Positions 47,216 through 59,520 of a stretch of 64,000 nucleotides of DNA are shown here, in pieces (within the stretch, counting starts at the first letter, position 1; every line of letters starts with the position of its first letter). The DNA lies in contig NC_083560.1 of NCBI RefSeq assembly GCF_019925205.1, forward strand, positions 68,151,266 through 68,215,265, in the 5' to 3' direction. The translations under genes were made by a program, and so were the position numbers. The notes below the pieces were generated by a model that saw nothing but the letters and a program-made list of their open reading frames with translations, searched no databases and was not told the DNA's origin. Source of the stretch: Metopolophium dirhodum (taxonomy: Eukaryota; Arthropoda; Insecta; Hemiptera; Aphididae).

Positions 47216-48105
47216 TGTGGCATATATATAGTAATTATTATAATATTAGTAGCTGTTATAAACGTCCAAGTCAATACGACGTACCGTAGACTGGTTTGAA
47301 TAGATTTGTTGTATAAAATATAGCTTAAAACTAATATCAGTGTTGAATATTTTGTTGAGTAAATAATAATACGAAACGCAATAGTGTAACAGTATTTTTT
47401 ATCCTTTTGGTTTCTGTAAGTTACAGTTTATGAGTAACATTTTTACTCAAAAAAATTAGTAGAAACTAGCTACCAGAAACCAAACTCTATTAAAAAATTG
47501 GGGTATTTTTGATGTTCCTAAAGGTGACGTCACCGCAAACCTGGGCATAAACGAGATAAAAAGTTTAAGTTAAGTTAGAAGTTACGTTAATTTTAACATT
47601 TTAAATTTCCTTTTCATTAATTTCATTTTTAACTTAGTTGATTTTTATTGACATAAACTTCATAAATAACGAGTTACTTTTAATCAAATCCAAGTTACCT
47701 TAATTTATAAATAGTTAAATAAAAAATAATATAAAATTACTATTAATGATGTATATTGCATAAACATTTACTTTTTATTATTTTAAACCGTATTACTGAC
47801 TATTTAAATACTAAAAAATAGCTTAACTTTTATTAATAAGTTAACTGTACATTTCCTTATAACTTTAACAAAATTGAGTTAAAAAAAAAATAGGATAACT
47901 ATTAACATTAATCTTTTTTAAATGTGTTCTGTCAACTTAATTTAACTCAATTTAAAATTATTATTAACCTGCCCTGACTTGGACGTCAGACACAAACAAA
48001 ATTGGGAAAGTAGGTAATGACTGCTGTACAGTAGATATTTCACCAAGCATGATCACGTCCCATTTTCGATAAATAAGTAATAAATTTATCCTAATTCTGA
48101 TTGTT
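47216..48105. other. AT-rich DNA, no gene seen
   Basis: AT-rich. 47500-47960 has repeated AAGTTAACTT-like words but no bounded repeat. Confidence 0.4.
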
Positions 48106-48107
48106 GA

Positions 48108-48720
48108 CATTTTCAAGTATACTTAAGCATTTTCAAATACTTAGATTTTTTCATACCATTTAAAAAAAGGTTCAAGGTCCTTTGTCGATACCAACATTAG
48201 TTTTTTCAATGTGAATCACCCGTCTATTCAGTAAATTGATAATTCGATGATTTGTTTGTAAATTCTAATGTTTCTAAAACAAAATTCAAACTAGTGGTTT
48301 TTGAACTATTTGAGTTTGTGTACTAATGGGTGTAATAATGGGTTAGGTAGATATGGGGATATCAAGAATTGAACACTTAAATAAGTCAACATTTTAAATC
48401 GTTTAAAAAAATATTATTCGTATAAATCAATATTTTATAATTTGTCAAGTCCAAATATTAGGTACATAATAATATTCTGTTTCATATTTTTTTTTTAAAT
48501 CATTATTTAATACATATTATTATTTTATTTTAAGTGTGCACATGTTAATAACTCAGAAACTATTCGATCAAAATATTATCTGTTCAATAATTTACAATAA
48601 AAAAGGTTGATCCTCATTTGAAAGAAAGAAGTTTGTATCGCCACAAAACACTCCTTAAATGGTACATAAGGTTCTAAATAATTAAAAATATGGCCCTTAA
48701 GTATACTTTAAAAAAGGGGG
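48108..48720. repeat. Inverted-arm dispersed repeat
   Basis: AAGTATACTTAAG (48115) with CATACCATTTAAA, TCGATACCAAC and a GTGAATCAC block on the left is mirrored, in reverse complement and order, by GTTGATCCTCATTTGAAAG, GTATCGCCACAA, TTAAATGGTAC and CTTAAGTATACTT (48700) on the right, with moderate divergence. The arms are about 120 bases and the loop about 350. The 23.3-24.0 kb repeat is a relative. Confidence 0.6.
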
Positions 48721-49600
48721 AGAAGTAGGTAACTACTTAGCTGTAGAGTAGGAGTAGTGTAACTCGCCATTGAGTAAGTCACTCAGTAATGGATGTTTTA
48801 AATTTAAATTCAATGATAAATCATGCATTTTGCATTAGAAAAACGATTCTGAGGGGAGACGGTCTGTCAACCTACATTATCATATAAATATATTGCTATT
48901 AATTATGATACCTACCTGGTAATTTATTTTACTATTAATAATATATGGTATAAACTATAAATAGTCAACAGCATAAATTAATCTAAATGTTTTGAAAATT
49001 TAATTTTGTATATACATTTTGAAATCTCCATAAAATATATTTTTGAATTTTATTATATTAAAATGTCAAGACTTAGCTATAATAATTGTACATTTCATAC
49101 ATTTTTATTTTTTAACTACAAAATAATCTACAAATTATCGTAATTTTGTAAAATGTGTACTTCAAATGCTTATAAAGAAAAATCATGCTTAGGTATTTAT
49201 CTTTAATATTTTTAAATGGCTACAATATAAGATGTTACGAGGAACCTTTTTACCAACATTTTCAAAGTTTTTGACTAACCTTAATTTTTTTATCGATATC
49301 TATAGAAAAAAAACTAGAAAACTAGAAAATGTAAAATGTCTATAAATAACTCAAATAGAGTCAAAATATTTTGGAAATATTATACCATGTGTAGAAAATG
49401 ATAATTTAAACATTTTGTAAAAATTTAAATTGTCTACTAGTAGATTTAAGGTTATTTGTTCTTGAATCACAACAAAATAAGAAATTTGTTTGATGATAAA
49501 TCGTTATTTTACGAGTGAATATATTATATTATACAATAATATATATAATATTCTATTTCATCAAGATATAAACTCCGGACGCTCTAAAAAAAATATTTGT
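48712..49600 (+). repeat. Dispersed repeat family, copy C
   Basis: GGGGGAGAAGTAGGTAACTAC, CTGTAGAGTAGG, AATTCAATGATAAATCATGC, AAAAACGATTCTGAGGGGAG (48838) and GTCTGTCAAC, followed by the body words TTTTTAACTACAAAATAATC (49110) and ACAACAAAATAAGAAATTTG (49470). It parallels copies A and D. Confidence 0.6.
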
Positions 49601-52510
49601 AGGATTACCTACGTTCAACTATTATTTTAAAAAACCTTATGAAGCAATTTGTAGGTGTATAATTTTCCAATCTTAGGTATGAATATTAAAAATTCTAAAT
49701 ATTTTTACTACATAATAATACTAAGTTTACCGGATCTAATTTTATGTATATTATATATAAATTATATCTAATTTTATACCTAACTCATGTACAAATTATT
49801 AAATTAATTTTAAATGTGTTTACTTCCCAATTAAAATTGTTGAAAGTTCAATGCATATATTACCTTTACTATAATTTCAACATTGAATACTTGAATATAA
49901 TCTTTAAAGCTTACGAGAGAAAAATTGAAATCTATGATAAACAACATTTTAAATGACCTATATATTCCTACATAAAAGATACTTATAATATTAAAGACCG
50001 GATTCTTGCACAACCACAACTTTTTATTACACTTTCCAAAATTCTAGACACAAGTTATAAATCTGAATCAAATGAATTCGATTAATTTGGATAAAGTTTT
50101 TTTTTGCAAAAAATTGGTTGTTTTGGGATCTTTGGGCTTTAAAATGCACATTTTAAATTTTATTTCATTCAAACGCACGCGTTTTTGTATTATTAGTTGG
50201 TTCAGGTATATATAAGATATATTCCTTAAAACATGTAGGTACTTTATATATATATATGTAGTTTCTGTTACTTTATCAATATCGTTGGACTTGGAACTAA
50301 ATTTAATACGGTGTTATAAAGATAACAAAGATTTTACAGCCATACACGGGCAGCTATAGGTATTATACGTAGTAGATACAGTCTACCGGACGCGGTTATA
50401 AGAAAAAAAAACTTAGAAACTTTTACGGGAAAAAACTAGAAATGTACGAAATTGTAATAAATGTTTGTAGATGGGATTAAATTGTATATGATTTATAATT
50501 TATAATTTATATACCATCTACATAAAAAATATTATAATATGAAAATATGAAATAAATAATGATGGAAAAAAAATAATTTGACGTACTTAGTGCACTACAC
50601 TGAAAAATTGTTAGTCTCTTCTAATTCATATAATATGTACACCAAAAACTTCATTTTGTAGATCGTTGCAAATGTAGGCATTTTAATTGCATGTATTTTT
50701 ATGATGTTAGCTATACAAAAATGCAGTATTTACTTATAATAATGTATAATCATTATATATTTTTAGATACATCTATTTCTTACAAATACATAAATCGAAT
50801 GGATGAACATAATATTATTAGACCTATCAAATAAAATAGCTAATATAATAACTAATAGCAACTTAAATACTAGAAGTCACAAAAATGTACTAATTTAAAA
50901 CCGTGTTATAATGGAACCTTATACCACTTTAAATTAGTGAGTTCTCGTGGGACACCCTGTTTAAAATTAGTAATTACATAAACTAGGAATACACATCTCA
51001 ACATTTATGGTTAATTATTGGAAAAGTGGACATAAACAAGTTAATGTTAATTTATCACCAACAATTTAACTCAACAAGTTAATAGTGTTATCTAATTTAT
51101 TTAGATAAAATAATTAGCTAAAATAAAGTACACCAACTTTCTGTCAAGTTTAATTAATAAGCAAAAATCGGGGATGCATTTTCTTAAGTGCTGTTGAGTC
51201 TACTCTAATTTATTTTGCACATTAAAGCGTTTCATACCCATTATTATATTATATATTTTTATCTAAATACACACTTACTTTGTTTTAATAAGTGAAGACA
51301 TTTTAAATCATAAATAAAAATCTGTAACGATGAAAATAACGAAGTTTTATTACACTGATAATTCATAGAAATTTAGCAAGTTCAACAAATTCAATCATTT
51401 TATTATAAAAGTAAAAAAACAAAATTAATCTATAAGTAACTAAAATGAAATGTTGGAATATTTATTAATAATCAATCATCTAATTCGAAAACTTACTGTA
51501 GGATATTTTTAAAATGACATTCATTTTACCCATAAAATTAAAATAATTTAATCTGTATTTTATTGATGTCTAGTTCTAAGCGATAAATTTCAAAAATTAT
51601 ATGACGCTGCAGTTAACTATTGATATGTAAACTGTAGTCGTGTTAAATAACAGGATTAATTAAATTAATTCAAACAAGTAATTTATTATTAATCCAACTA
51701 TAAAAGGTCACGACTCGTGGACCCTGGTTAGTAAAGTAATTACTAATGGATATAGCGAATATATAAGTAAAAATCTATTGTGCATATTTTACGTCTTTGT
51801 TTTGAAAACATGTAAGTATTTCCCTATTAGAAACACCAACAAAAGCATAAAATATATAGACAGTATATTTTTCAGAGTCACAATAATGTCTAGCTCTGCA
51901 TGTTAGGTAAGGTAACAAATTATTAATGGTAAAATAACATATTATAATAACGTGTTATTATCAATTATAAATAATTAATTTTTATTACTTGTGATCTCAA
52001 ATTTAGAAATTGAAAAATTGTAAGTGGGAACATAATTTGTTAATTTAGTTTAGATTTATAACCTCTCAAATTGTTTTTTTTTATTTTTTTTGAAAACTTA
52101 AAGTATTTCAACATTTTTTAGACAATGGTACAAAAAATATACACATATATCATTTCAAGTTTTAATGATCTACAAGAATGTACCCAGCCCATATAACGTA
52201 TATTCATAATTTAATAAAATTTAATAATTTTCTTTTCTAAACCTCGAGGAATTTGAATATGTCAAGAAGTTAGTTAAAAAAAAATCTTTAAATCGTTATC
52301 ACCTGTTTCATATTTGTTTTCTAACTACTACGGATAGGACACAGCCACACAGAGTAAAAACCTATATTTTTTTTAATCAAAATTACTTATATTACAAACT
52401 GGGCAGATTTGTTAATATGCAAAACCACCTCGGCTGCGTCACAAGGTAAAAGCATATTTTTTTTAGTTTGAATTCTCAGTGTTGAGGTGATGTATTAGTA
52501 GTATAAATTA
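49601..52510. other. AT-rich DNA with two worn transposon ends, no gene seen
   Basis: Nothing coding is supported. 49998-50015 (ACCGGATTCTTGCACAACC) resembles the end at 54.1 kb. 50889-50962 is a mariner-like terminus, listed separately. 51100-52200 holds no recognised feature. Confidence 0.4.
50889..50962. mobile_element. Mariner-like terminus fragment
   Basis: Ends GTGGGACACCCTGTTT; reversed it reads AAACAGGGTGTCCCAC, the same CAGGGTGT start as the element at 20725. An 11 bp ACTAATTTAAA/TTTAAATTAGT inverted pair lies inside. The other terminus was not found. Confidence 0.35.
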
Positions 52511-53930
52511 AAAAAGGTGGCTAAGTGAATGTCACTCTGTTTTACAGTAGGTTACAAGCGTGGTCGCTGTAATGGATTGTGTTAAATTTGAATTCAATAT
52601 TCAATGATATAATATCATTGTATACGAAAAACGATACTGAGCGGACACGGTTTATCAGTGTTGATATTTTATATTATGTTTATAACAATTGTTATTACAT
52701 ATTATTAATACGGTATCCGGTAAGTTGAATCAATATTATAAAATTATAACAAAATAAATAAAATCGTTATTCTTGGTTATTTCATATGTAATTTCGTCCA
52801 AATTTAAACATAAAATAACTATAAAAACTGTATTTTATATTTTTGAGATTTTTTGGTTATAGAATAACCTATTTACGTTGAACCTTGTTTTAAATTTTCA
52901 ATCCTTAACTATAAAAATTAAGCATTCCATAAATGTTTTTTTTTTATTAAAAATAGAAAATGTACAATCTTTTAATTTATGTGTAATAAGCAAATAGGTT
53001 AATTACGGAAAATATTTACAAGATGATTTAGTATGAGGAGGGAGGATGTCCAGTGACAGAACCTTATCATTATAAATGTTTAACTAAGAAATCATTAAAT
53101 TATAAGTTTGATAAATGTTGTTAAAATTTGAACTTTAAATGATTATAAAAAAATGTGTGGCTAGGTATGTACTTTTAATATTTTTTAACTACTATTGTAA
53201 CAATATATCGCAGGAGCCTTGTATTAATTTTTTACTCTTTTTTACCCAATAAATAACTAAAAAAACTTTAAATGTCTGTAAACAGCTCAAAATGAAACAA
53301 AATATTTTGAAAACTGTGTCCTAAACTAACCTAACATAGAAATTGATAAAATATACATATTTCAAGTATCTACAATTATTCGTTTTTAAATTACGGCAAA
53401 ATAAGAAAATCGCTACTTGAGAAATCGAGTGAATATCCAATGTTGTAAAAATTTGAACTTCAAACGTTCATAAAAATTTGACTTTCAGGTAGAAAAAAAT
53501 TTAAAAAATTTAAATTTCTATTAGGTAAAATGAGATCAAAATGAGTCAAAATATTTTCAATATTTTCAATTTTCATGTATAGAAAATAAAAACATTTGGT
53601 GAAAATTTCAAGTACCTACAGTTTTTGAATTACAACAAAATAAGAAAATTCAAATGAGAATTTGTTAATTTACGAGTAATCCAATGTCTTATTTCAGACG
53701 CTCATAAAAAAATATTCTCTTGAAAACTAATGAGAATTTTTCACTTTTTCCTAACATTTTTCGCTTTAGGTCAACTTTTCCCCAAAATACCATTTAGATT
53801 CACATTCCTACCAGAAAATATGGCGAGGTAGAAAATCTAAGCATTTTTACTGCCCAAAAGGTGGTAACAAACAAAAAAACAGACATAAATAAAAGGTCAT
53901 GGGGGTCCATCCCCTTTATCCTACCACCCT
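52511..53930 (+). repeat. Dispersed repeat family, copy D (long)
   Basis: AAAAAGGTGGCTAAGTGAATG, TTTACAGTAGGTTACAAGCG, TGATATAATATCATTGTATA, AAAAACGATACTGAGCGGACACGG and TTTATCAG open the copy. The body has AATTTCGTCCAAATTTAAAC (52790), GAATATCCAATGTTG and TTGAACTTCAAACGTTCATA (53450), and TTACGAGTAATCCAATG (53675). Repeated ACAAAATAAGAAAAT words suggest internal duplication. No coding frame. Confidence 0.65.
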
Positions 53931-53979
53931 GTCTACGCCATGATTGTAATCATGGTATCTAAACTTTGGTTAGAGGACT

Positions 53980-54122
53980 AACCATTAAAATGCTAAAGAA
54001 CTGTATGTGCAACAGTCCAACACTTTAGGTAACCAATAAAGATATTTATCCGACTGTTTATTGAACCTTTATCACAGCTTATTGAACTCTTTTTATCAAT
54101 AGTTTGTGCAACCGGGCATTAG
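53980..54122. mobile_element. Possible MITE end
   Basis: Ends in TTTGTGCAACCGGGC; reversed it reads GCCCGGTTGCACAAA, then GATAAAAAGAGTTCAATAA. I associate this type of end with aphid MITEs. A clear partner end is missing, so the boundaries are guesses. Confidence 0.25.
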
Positions 54123-54368
54123 ATCCTAATCTATTAATTATTTCTTGTGAATCAATTTTGTAACACAAATAACACACCTTACCCTTCACAGCCGTAACTA
54201 CTACCTGGTGGGGTATTCTTATAGCAGGTGATCTACGTACAAATTAAAAATATATTTTTTTTTAATAGTATAAAAACACATTATATTTTTTATTACGTCA
54301 TATCATTTAAATTTTAACAGTATAAAAACACATAATATTTAATTTTCATCAAATATAAAAACTTAAAA

Positions 54369-54900
54369 AAAAGCGGGTAAGTGGATGTCGTTCTGCTGTA
54401 CAGTAGGTTATAAGTGGGTCACTGTATAATGGATTGTATTAAATTTGAATTCAATGATATAATATCATTGTATACAAAAAACGATTCTAAGTGGAGACGG
54501 TTTGTCAGTCAGCTCAATACAGAATATTTTATATTGGTATTATATTTTATTATATCCTGTAAGTTGAATTAATATTATAATATTATTAAAATAAATTTTA
54601 TTATTTTTTATTCGTATCTATGGTAATATACAGAGCGTTAGAAATTAAAATCTCGTTTTTAGCGGTTTTTCGTAAATCGTAATTTGTCGGTGGTTTTTCC
54701 AGTGGCATTAAATAACTATTAAGAAAGTCGAAAAATGACCTTTCTAAAGTACCATCATGATCTAATTCGCTAAAAGATAAGATACTATATGTTGAAATCA
54801 AAGCACTCGTTCTGGTAAAAATGTTGTATACAGGATAAAAAAATAAAGACCATTGTAAAGCCACTAGCTTCCTCGTTCCGCTCAGAATCTAAAATAGCCA
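54369..54900 (+). repeat. Dispersed repeat family, copy E
   Basis: AAAAAGCGGGTAAGTGGATG, CTGTACAGTAGGTTATAAGTG, GTATAATGGATTGTATTAAA, TGATATAATATCATTGTATA and CGATTCTAAGTGGAGACGG (54482) lead into a body nearly collinear with copy B. It closes with TTCCGCTCAGAATCTAAAA (54876). The 87-codon minus-strand frame at 54601-54864 lies wholly inside the repeat and is not called as a gene. Confidence 0.75.
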
Positions 54901-55059
54901 AATATAGGTAATAAAAATGTCAAGTAGGTACACTAAAAATGTTTAATAACAATTAAAAAAAAATATGTTGAGGATTAACTGACTTCCACCATCCTTCAAT
55001 CAGATAACGATGTAAAAGGTCCGATGCAGTGCCATCCATTTTTTTGAAGTATTATCATT

Positions 55060-55438
55060 TTAAAATGTGACCAAATGCATTATATTGCCTGTTAACGGGT
55101 CACAAACGTTTACAGTACTCATGTCTTCTGACCAGTAAAAAGCTAACTCTAAAATTTGTCCCAGCGAAAATATTTAGAATTACGTTTATTATTCAAATCT
55201 ATGTAAGTAAAAAATGTATTGTCTTGACGCAGAGACTGAAATGTTTGGCATCCTTTTTGAACGCATCTTTGGTACTCACGCTGTTCATCAGAAGCCAGCC
55301 GATTTTTTCTGGTCACAATTTTTGTTTCGGAATCACATTTAGCGTATCACTGTCATTTGGAAGAAAATTTTGAAGTTGTAACAAATTTACAGTAGATTTT
55401 TCGTCAACAATTATTTGATAAAATTCAGACGCATGCAT
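55060..55438 (-). pseudogene. IS1595/Merlin-like transposase N-terminal fragment
   Basis: Read on the minus strand from an ATG at 55438, the peptide starts MHASEFYQIIVDEKS. A frame change near 55319 is followed by RCVQKGCQTFQSLRQDNTFF, then LGQILELAFYWSED (after another shift near 55170) and VCDPLTGNIMHLVTF. The RC..C...QSLR..TFF zinc-ribbon end and L..IL.L.Y.WS block are the pattern I know from the N-terminus of IS1595/ISXO2-like transposases, the Merlin superfamily in animals. The DDE core is absent. There are stops and at least two shifts, so this is a decayed fragment. Confidence 0.45.
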
Positions 55439-55888
55439 TATAGGTACACTCCGACCGACAAACGATTTGAAACTAACGGAACGGCAAAACTACTAATGAC
55501 TCGTTTTCAGACTTCATAACAAATAATACTTATTTATATGTCATTAATCGTTACCGCAACATAATGAATCCACTGAGGCACTGAAGTCTGCGATTATGTA
55601 ATCATATTATATTAATAATATTTATAGATCACCAACTACACCTAGTATAATACGATAGATCACCTGATACACCTAAAAAGAGATAGTAGATCACCTGCTA
55701 CACGAATCCCCCTGCCGGTAATCCGTTATAGCTGGTGACAGCGCAGCCTTGGCGGGCCGATAAAAAATCTTTTTTTTTATGAATATAATAATTAGGTATG
55801 TTCTTATACAGTTAACAATTATAGATCTTTTACACTTATTTTGACTAATAGCACCTTCCCCCTAGTTCTTCTTATAACCCGTACTTTG

Positions 55889-55896
55889 GTACCTAG
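55889..55896 (+). repeat. Target-site duplication of the non-autonomous hAT (left)
   Basis: GTACCTAG, identical to 57746-57753. Confidence 0.92.
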
Positions 55897-57745
55897 CAGT
55901 GTTAGGACTTATCTAGATAAATTATCCAGATAATTATTTTTTTATCTTTTATCTTATCTAGATAAATAAATATAAGTTATCTAAGCATTTATTTTAGATA
56001 AAAATTTAACTTATCTAGATAAATTTACAAGATAAATTTTTTGGAGAAAATTAGCTAGATCTGTTCGAAAATGTTTTATTTTTATTCTCATTATCTGAGG
56101 CACAACTTGTACGTAAAATAACATCCAGGGCTAAAAATATATGACGTTATTCTGAAAAGACTATAAATTATTCCTATTTAGTACTTATTACTTATTACTT
56201 ATTAGTAATGAATATTTTGTATTCGGTTAATAATATATAATATAATATACTAATTAATTTATGTAATTAGCCTATATTAGTATATTACTGTCGCAACAAA
56301 TATGTCAAATTCCCAGAATTTTATAAATATTTTTAAACTATAATTAAAATACGAATAATAGAACAGATGGCAAGATATAACCACCGCCGTCCCAAACATA
56401 ATTCCATAGAATATAATATTATTCATTGAGAAATAAAGATAAACCAGCCGTCTATTCTTTCCGTATTTGCAATGCGTCTGAAATTAATGACAATTGATAA
56501 GTCTGACGAGCAATTCATGAGATGTTATTTATATATTTCGGGTTTTATGTTTTATATTATAAATCTATGGACTATAAACAATTTCTAAACCATTTTTAAT
56601 TGCACATGACTTATAATAATAACTAGCTGATCCCATGCACTTCGTTGCCCGTTAAATGTACCAGCTCTATATGACTCAAACTTTGTTCAATTCGTTATTT
56701 AATATTCGGTGTATGGTGTTCAAAATTTATCTTAACTTCTACGTTACCCGGAATAAAAATTCTGATTCGCAGCAGTTATTATCAGGTAGGCAATCTATCT
56801 GCGGTAGATCGTGGACCCCGTGCTGTTTGTACGTAAGTGTATGATTCAACTCTAAAGTATCAAAGTCAAAACAAGTTGGTCGTATTCCACCTATGGTGGA
56901 TTAATGTAATCAATTAATATAAAATCCTAACCTAACCTAACCGTACTAATATCAGATGAATAAAAGAAAACCAAATTTAACCATTTTTAAATTAGCCTGT
57001 CTTCTTTCCAGAGGTCTAATCTACACAAAAACATTAATTTATATATCTATACTTTAAAAAAAAAAACAATAACAACAACGTCCATACAATTATTTTAATC
57101 TATATATATAACCCATAGCAACCATTAAAAAACAAAAATGTCTATCGTAAATCTCAAAATTCCTGTTTGAGCAGCACCTACCGGGGGTGATCACTTCCCT
57201 TTTTAAATTAGCCTATGACACTCACAAAGAATGTGGCTTTGTATTGGTGAAAGAATTTTCGAAATCGGTTCAGTAGTTTCGGAGTTTATCCCCAACATAC
57301 AATCAAATCTTTCCTCTTTAAAATATTAGTATAGATATAGATAAACATTATTTCGTATACACAAATACATAATACTCGTAAATATCTTTTCAATGTTGTT
57401 AATTAATAATAATAATAATAGTACGTGACACGAAAAGTGGCCGGTGACCCCATCACCAGCCCGGCAAGAACAGCCGTTAGCCATGAGTTTTCTTGTGTGT
57501 GTATTATTTTGTGTACTTACATGGCGGTATATATATTTTTTTAAATTAGTTGTTCTAATTATAATTTCTAAAATGATCTATTATTTAAATATTTAGATAA
57601 TTATCTAGATAAAATATTTTTATCTTTTATCTTTTTGTTAGATGAATTTGATTTGTTTATCTTTTATCTGTACCTTAGATAAAATTTAGTGTTGTTATCT
57701 TTATCTTTATCTAGATGATTTTTTTGTTATCTTTTCCTAACACTG
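55897..57745. mobile_element. Non-autonomous hAT, 1.85 kb, with TTATCTAGATAA arrays
   Basis: The ends CAGTGTTAGG (55897) and CCTAACACTG (ending 57745) are perfect 10 bp inverted repeats flanked by GTACCTAG at 55889-55896 and 57746-57753. Inside each end is a run of TTATCTAGATAA, itself a palindrome, together with TTATCTTTTATC words (55905-56050 and 57590-57735). The interior has no transposase and contains an RTE-like SINE, so the element depends on a transposase supplied elsewhere. Confidence 0.92.
56622..57342 (+). mobile_element. RTE-like SINE or degenerate retroposon
   Basis: Starts ACTAGCTGATCCCATGCACT and ends after GAAAGAATTTTCGAAATCGG, TTCAGTAGTTTCGGAG and AATATTAGTATAGATATAG. The AAATCGGTTCAGTAGTTTCGG block close to the 3' end matches what I know of RTE-clade LINE 3' ends and the SINEs that borrow them in insects. 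No target duplication was identified. It lies inside the hAT at 55897-57745, so it arrived either in that copy or in its ancestor. Confidence 0.5.
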
Positions 57746-57753
57746 GTACCTAG
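57746..57753 (+). repeat. Target-site duplication of the non-autonomous hAT (right)
   Basis: GTACCTAG, identical to 55889-55896. Confidence 0.92.
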
Positions 57754-57779
57754 TTTATTCTATAATTAGTAAGTTTTCA

Positions 57780-58110
57780 AAAGTTCCAGGAAAAACAAAA
57801 TAAAAAGTAAGGAAAAACGGGAATTTTTACGCAAAATCTGTTTTTGACAAAATCGATTTCGGCTTTTGGTGTAACTCTAAAACAAATGATCGTATATACA
57901 TACAATTGTTGACTCTATGTTTATATTAGCATTTTCTATACACCATAGTCCATAACATTTTCAAAATATTTTGACTTATTTTGAGCTGTTTAGTGTTTAT
58001 AGACATTTTCAGTTTCCAATTTTTTAGTTTTTTTTTTCTATAAATATCAATACAAGTTTATTCGTTGGGTAAAAAAGATTGTGGTAATAGATTTATAAAT
58101 CTAAAAATAT
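57780..58110 (-). repeat. Dispersed repeat family, copy F, reversed and partial
   Basis: Reading the minus strand gives TAACTAAAAAATTGGAAACTG-like and AAACAGCTCAAAATAAGTCAAAATATTTTG words, as in copies A, C and D (for example 53280-53310). The opening core with GATTCTG is missing. Confidence 0.5.
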
Positions 58111-58148
58111 TAATAACAATATTTATTGGTACCAATATAACTTATAAG

Positions 58149-58156
58149 CTACAAAT
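58149..58156 (+). repeat. Target-site duplication of the 146 bp MITE (left)
   Basis: CTACAAAT, matching CTACGAAT at 58303-58310 at seven of eight positions. Confidence 0.6.
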
Positions 58157-58302
58157 CGTTGGCGCAAATAGGGGAGGGGGACTTAATTCCCCAATTCAAA
58201 GGTCCGTACTTAGTACTAAGCATATATGATTTTTAGAAAATACTATAGGAAGATCGTAGGGTTTTAGTCCCTCACCAAAATATTGGGCTATTTGCACCTA
58301 TG
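58157..58302. mobile_element. hAT-type MITE, 146 bp
   Basis: The left end CGTTGGCGCAAATAGG and right end CTATTTGCACCTATG form an imperfect inverted pair centred on GGCGCAAATAG, flanked by a near-perfect 8 bp duplication. G- and C-rich words (GGGGAGGGGG and AATTCCCC) lie inside the left end. It resembles the terminus at 63496. Confidence 0.65.
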
Positions 58303-58310
58303 CTACGAAT

Positions 58311-59515
58311 AATAATATATTATTATACTTAAAATTTTTGTAAGTCGAAAAAAAACACTAGTTTCTGTTATATTATAATAGTTTGATACTTCGATACGAT
58401 TATTTTATTGTTAGCCACTAACTTTTACAGTTTTTTACATTTTTTATGTTTTGAGTTGTTGAGACAGATAAAATATAAAAATCATTACAGAGTGTTATAT
58501 TATGAACGTTGTATAATGTATATTAGATATTTGATACAATGATGGTGAATAGGTCACCAAATAAATCGTAGATAGGTACACTCGTACACTTACCTATGTT
58601 ATATGTTGCAGGTATTATATAGGTACACTGTTACGCGAGGAGTATTCCGTATATATTATACCTATTAATCAATTAAATTAATAATTAATTATGTAACAAT
58701 CAACGATTTAACAATGTTATTTTGAGAATTCCAGAGTATAGGTATACCTACCAATCCTGACCTAATTTGTTCTAATATGTTAATAGTAAATACTGCTGAA
58801 TCCTCTAATTTGATTTTGTAACATATAGTTTTATTAAGTGCATGGGTTTGCTCAATTCACGATAAAATTATTTTCTAATAGTTGTATAATTTTTATTTTG
58901 AAACAAAAATGTTTTTTATTCTTAGTTATTTAAATAGTTAATAGTGCCTTTTCTTACATGGTATGTATTATGTAAGAAATATGAATTAAGTTCAATTTTG
59001 GATTTGAACGTGGGCCGTGGGAATTACATAGGAGGTTATCAAATATCTGTAGTGCCAAACAAAGCAATATACCTAGGCTAAATATTACGGACTAATAATT
59101 ACATTAAACGGTCAGGTTATTGTTTTAATTGTACATTTATCATTTGCATGTTTATTAAAAATCATATACCTAGATAAAAATTTCATAATTCTTGTCAAGT
59201 GCCATTAAGCCGTGAACGTATACCTACAAAATATGTTGTTATTTTTTCTTTCTAAAAAGTATTGTTATGTGGGACTTTGTTCATATTTTTATTTATCATG
59301 GATTCTAAAATAAAAACATTTGCCCCTGGCCCAACAGAGTGCAAGCACTGAACGCGCATGGCTCCACACCCGTGCGCATGTCTATGAGCTGCACATTTAT
59401 GCACAAACGGAAATTAAAGCTGCGAATTTCAGTAGACGGGGTGATAAAATGTATCTGATTTGAATTGAGGAATATATCGAAATTTATGTTTCAAAATGAT
59501 GAGGTGGGGAGGTTA
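58311..59515. other. AT-rich DNA, no gene seen
   Basis: No supported feature. 59325-59410 is GC-balanced. Confidence 0.45.
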
Positions 59516-59520
59516 ACCCA

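Noticed and set aside
54601..54864. 87-codon minus-strand frame
   Set aside because: It lies wholly inside repeat copy E, and the homologous region in copy B does not keep it open.
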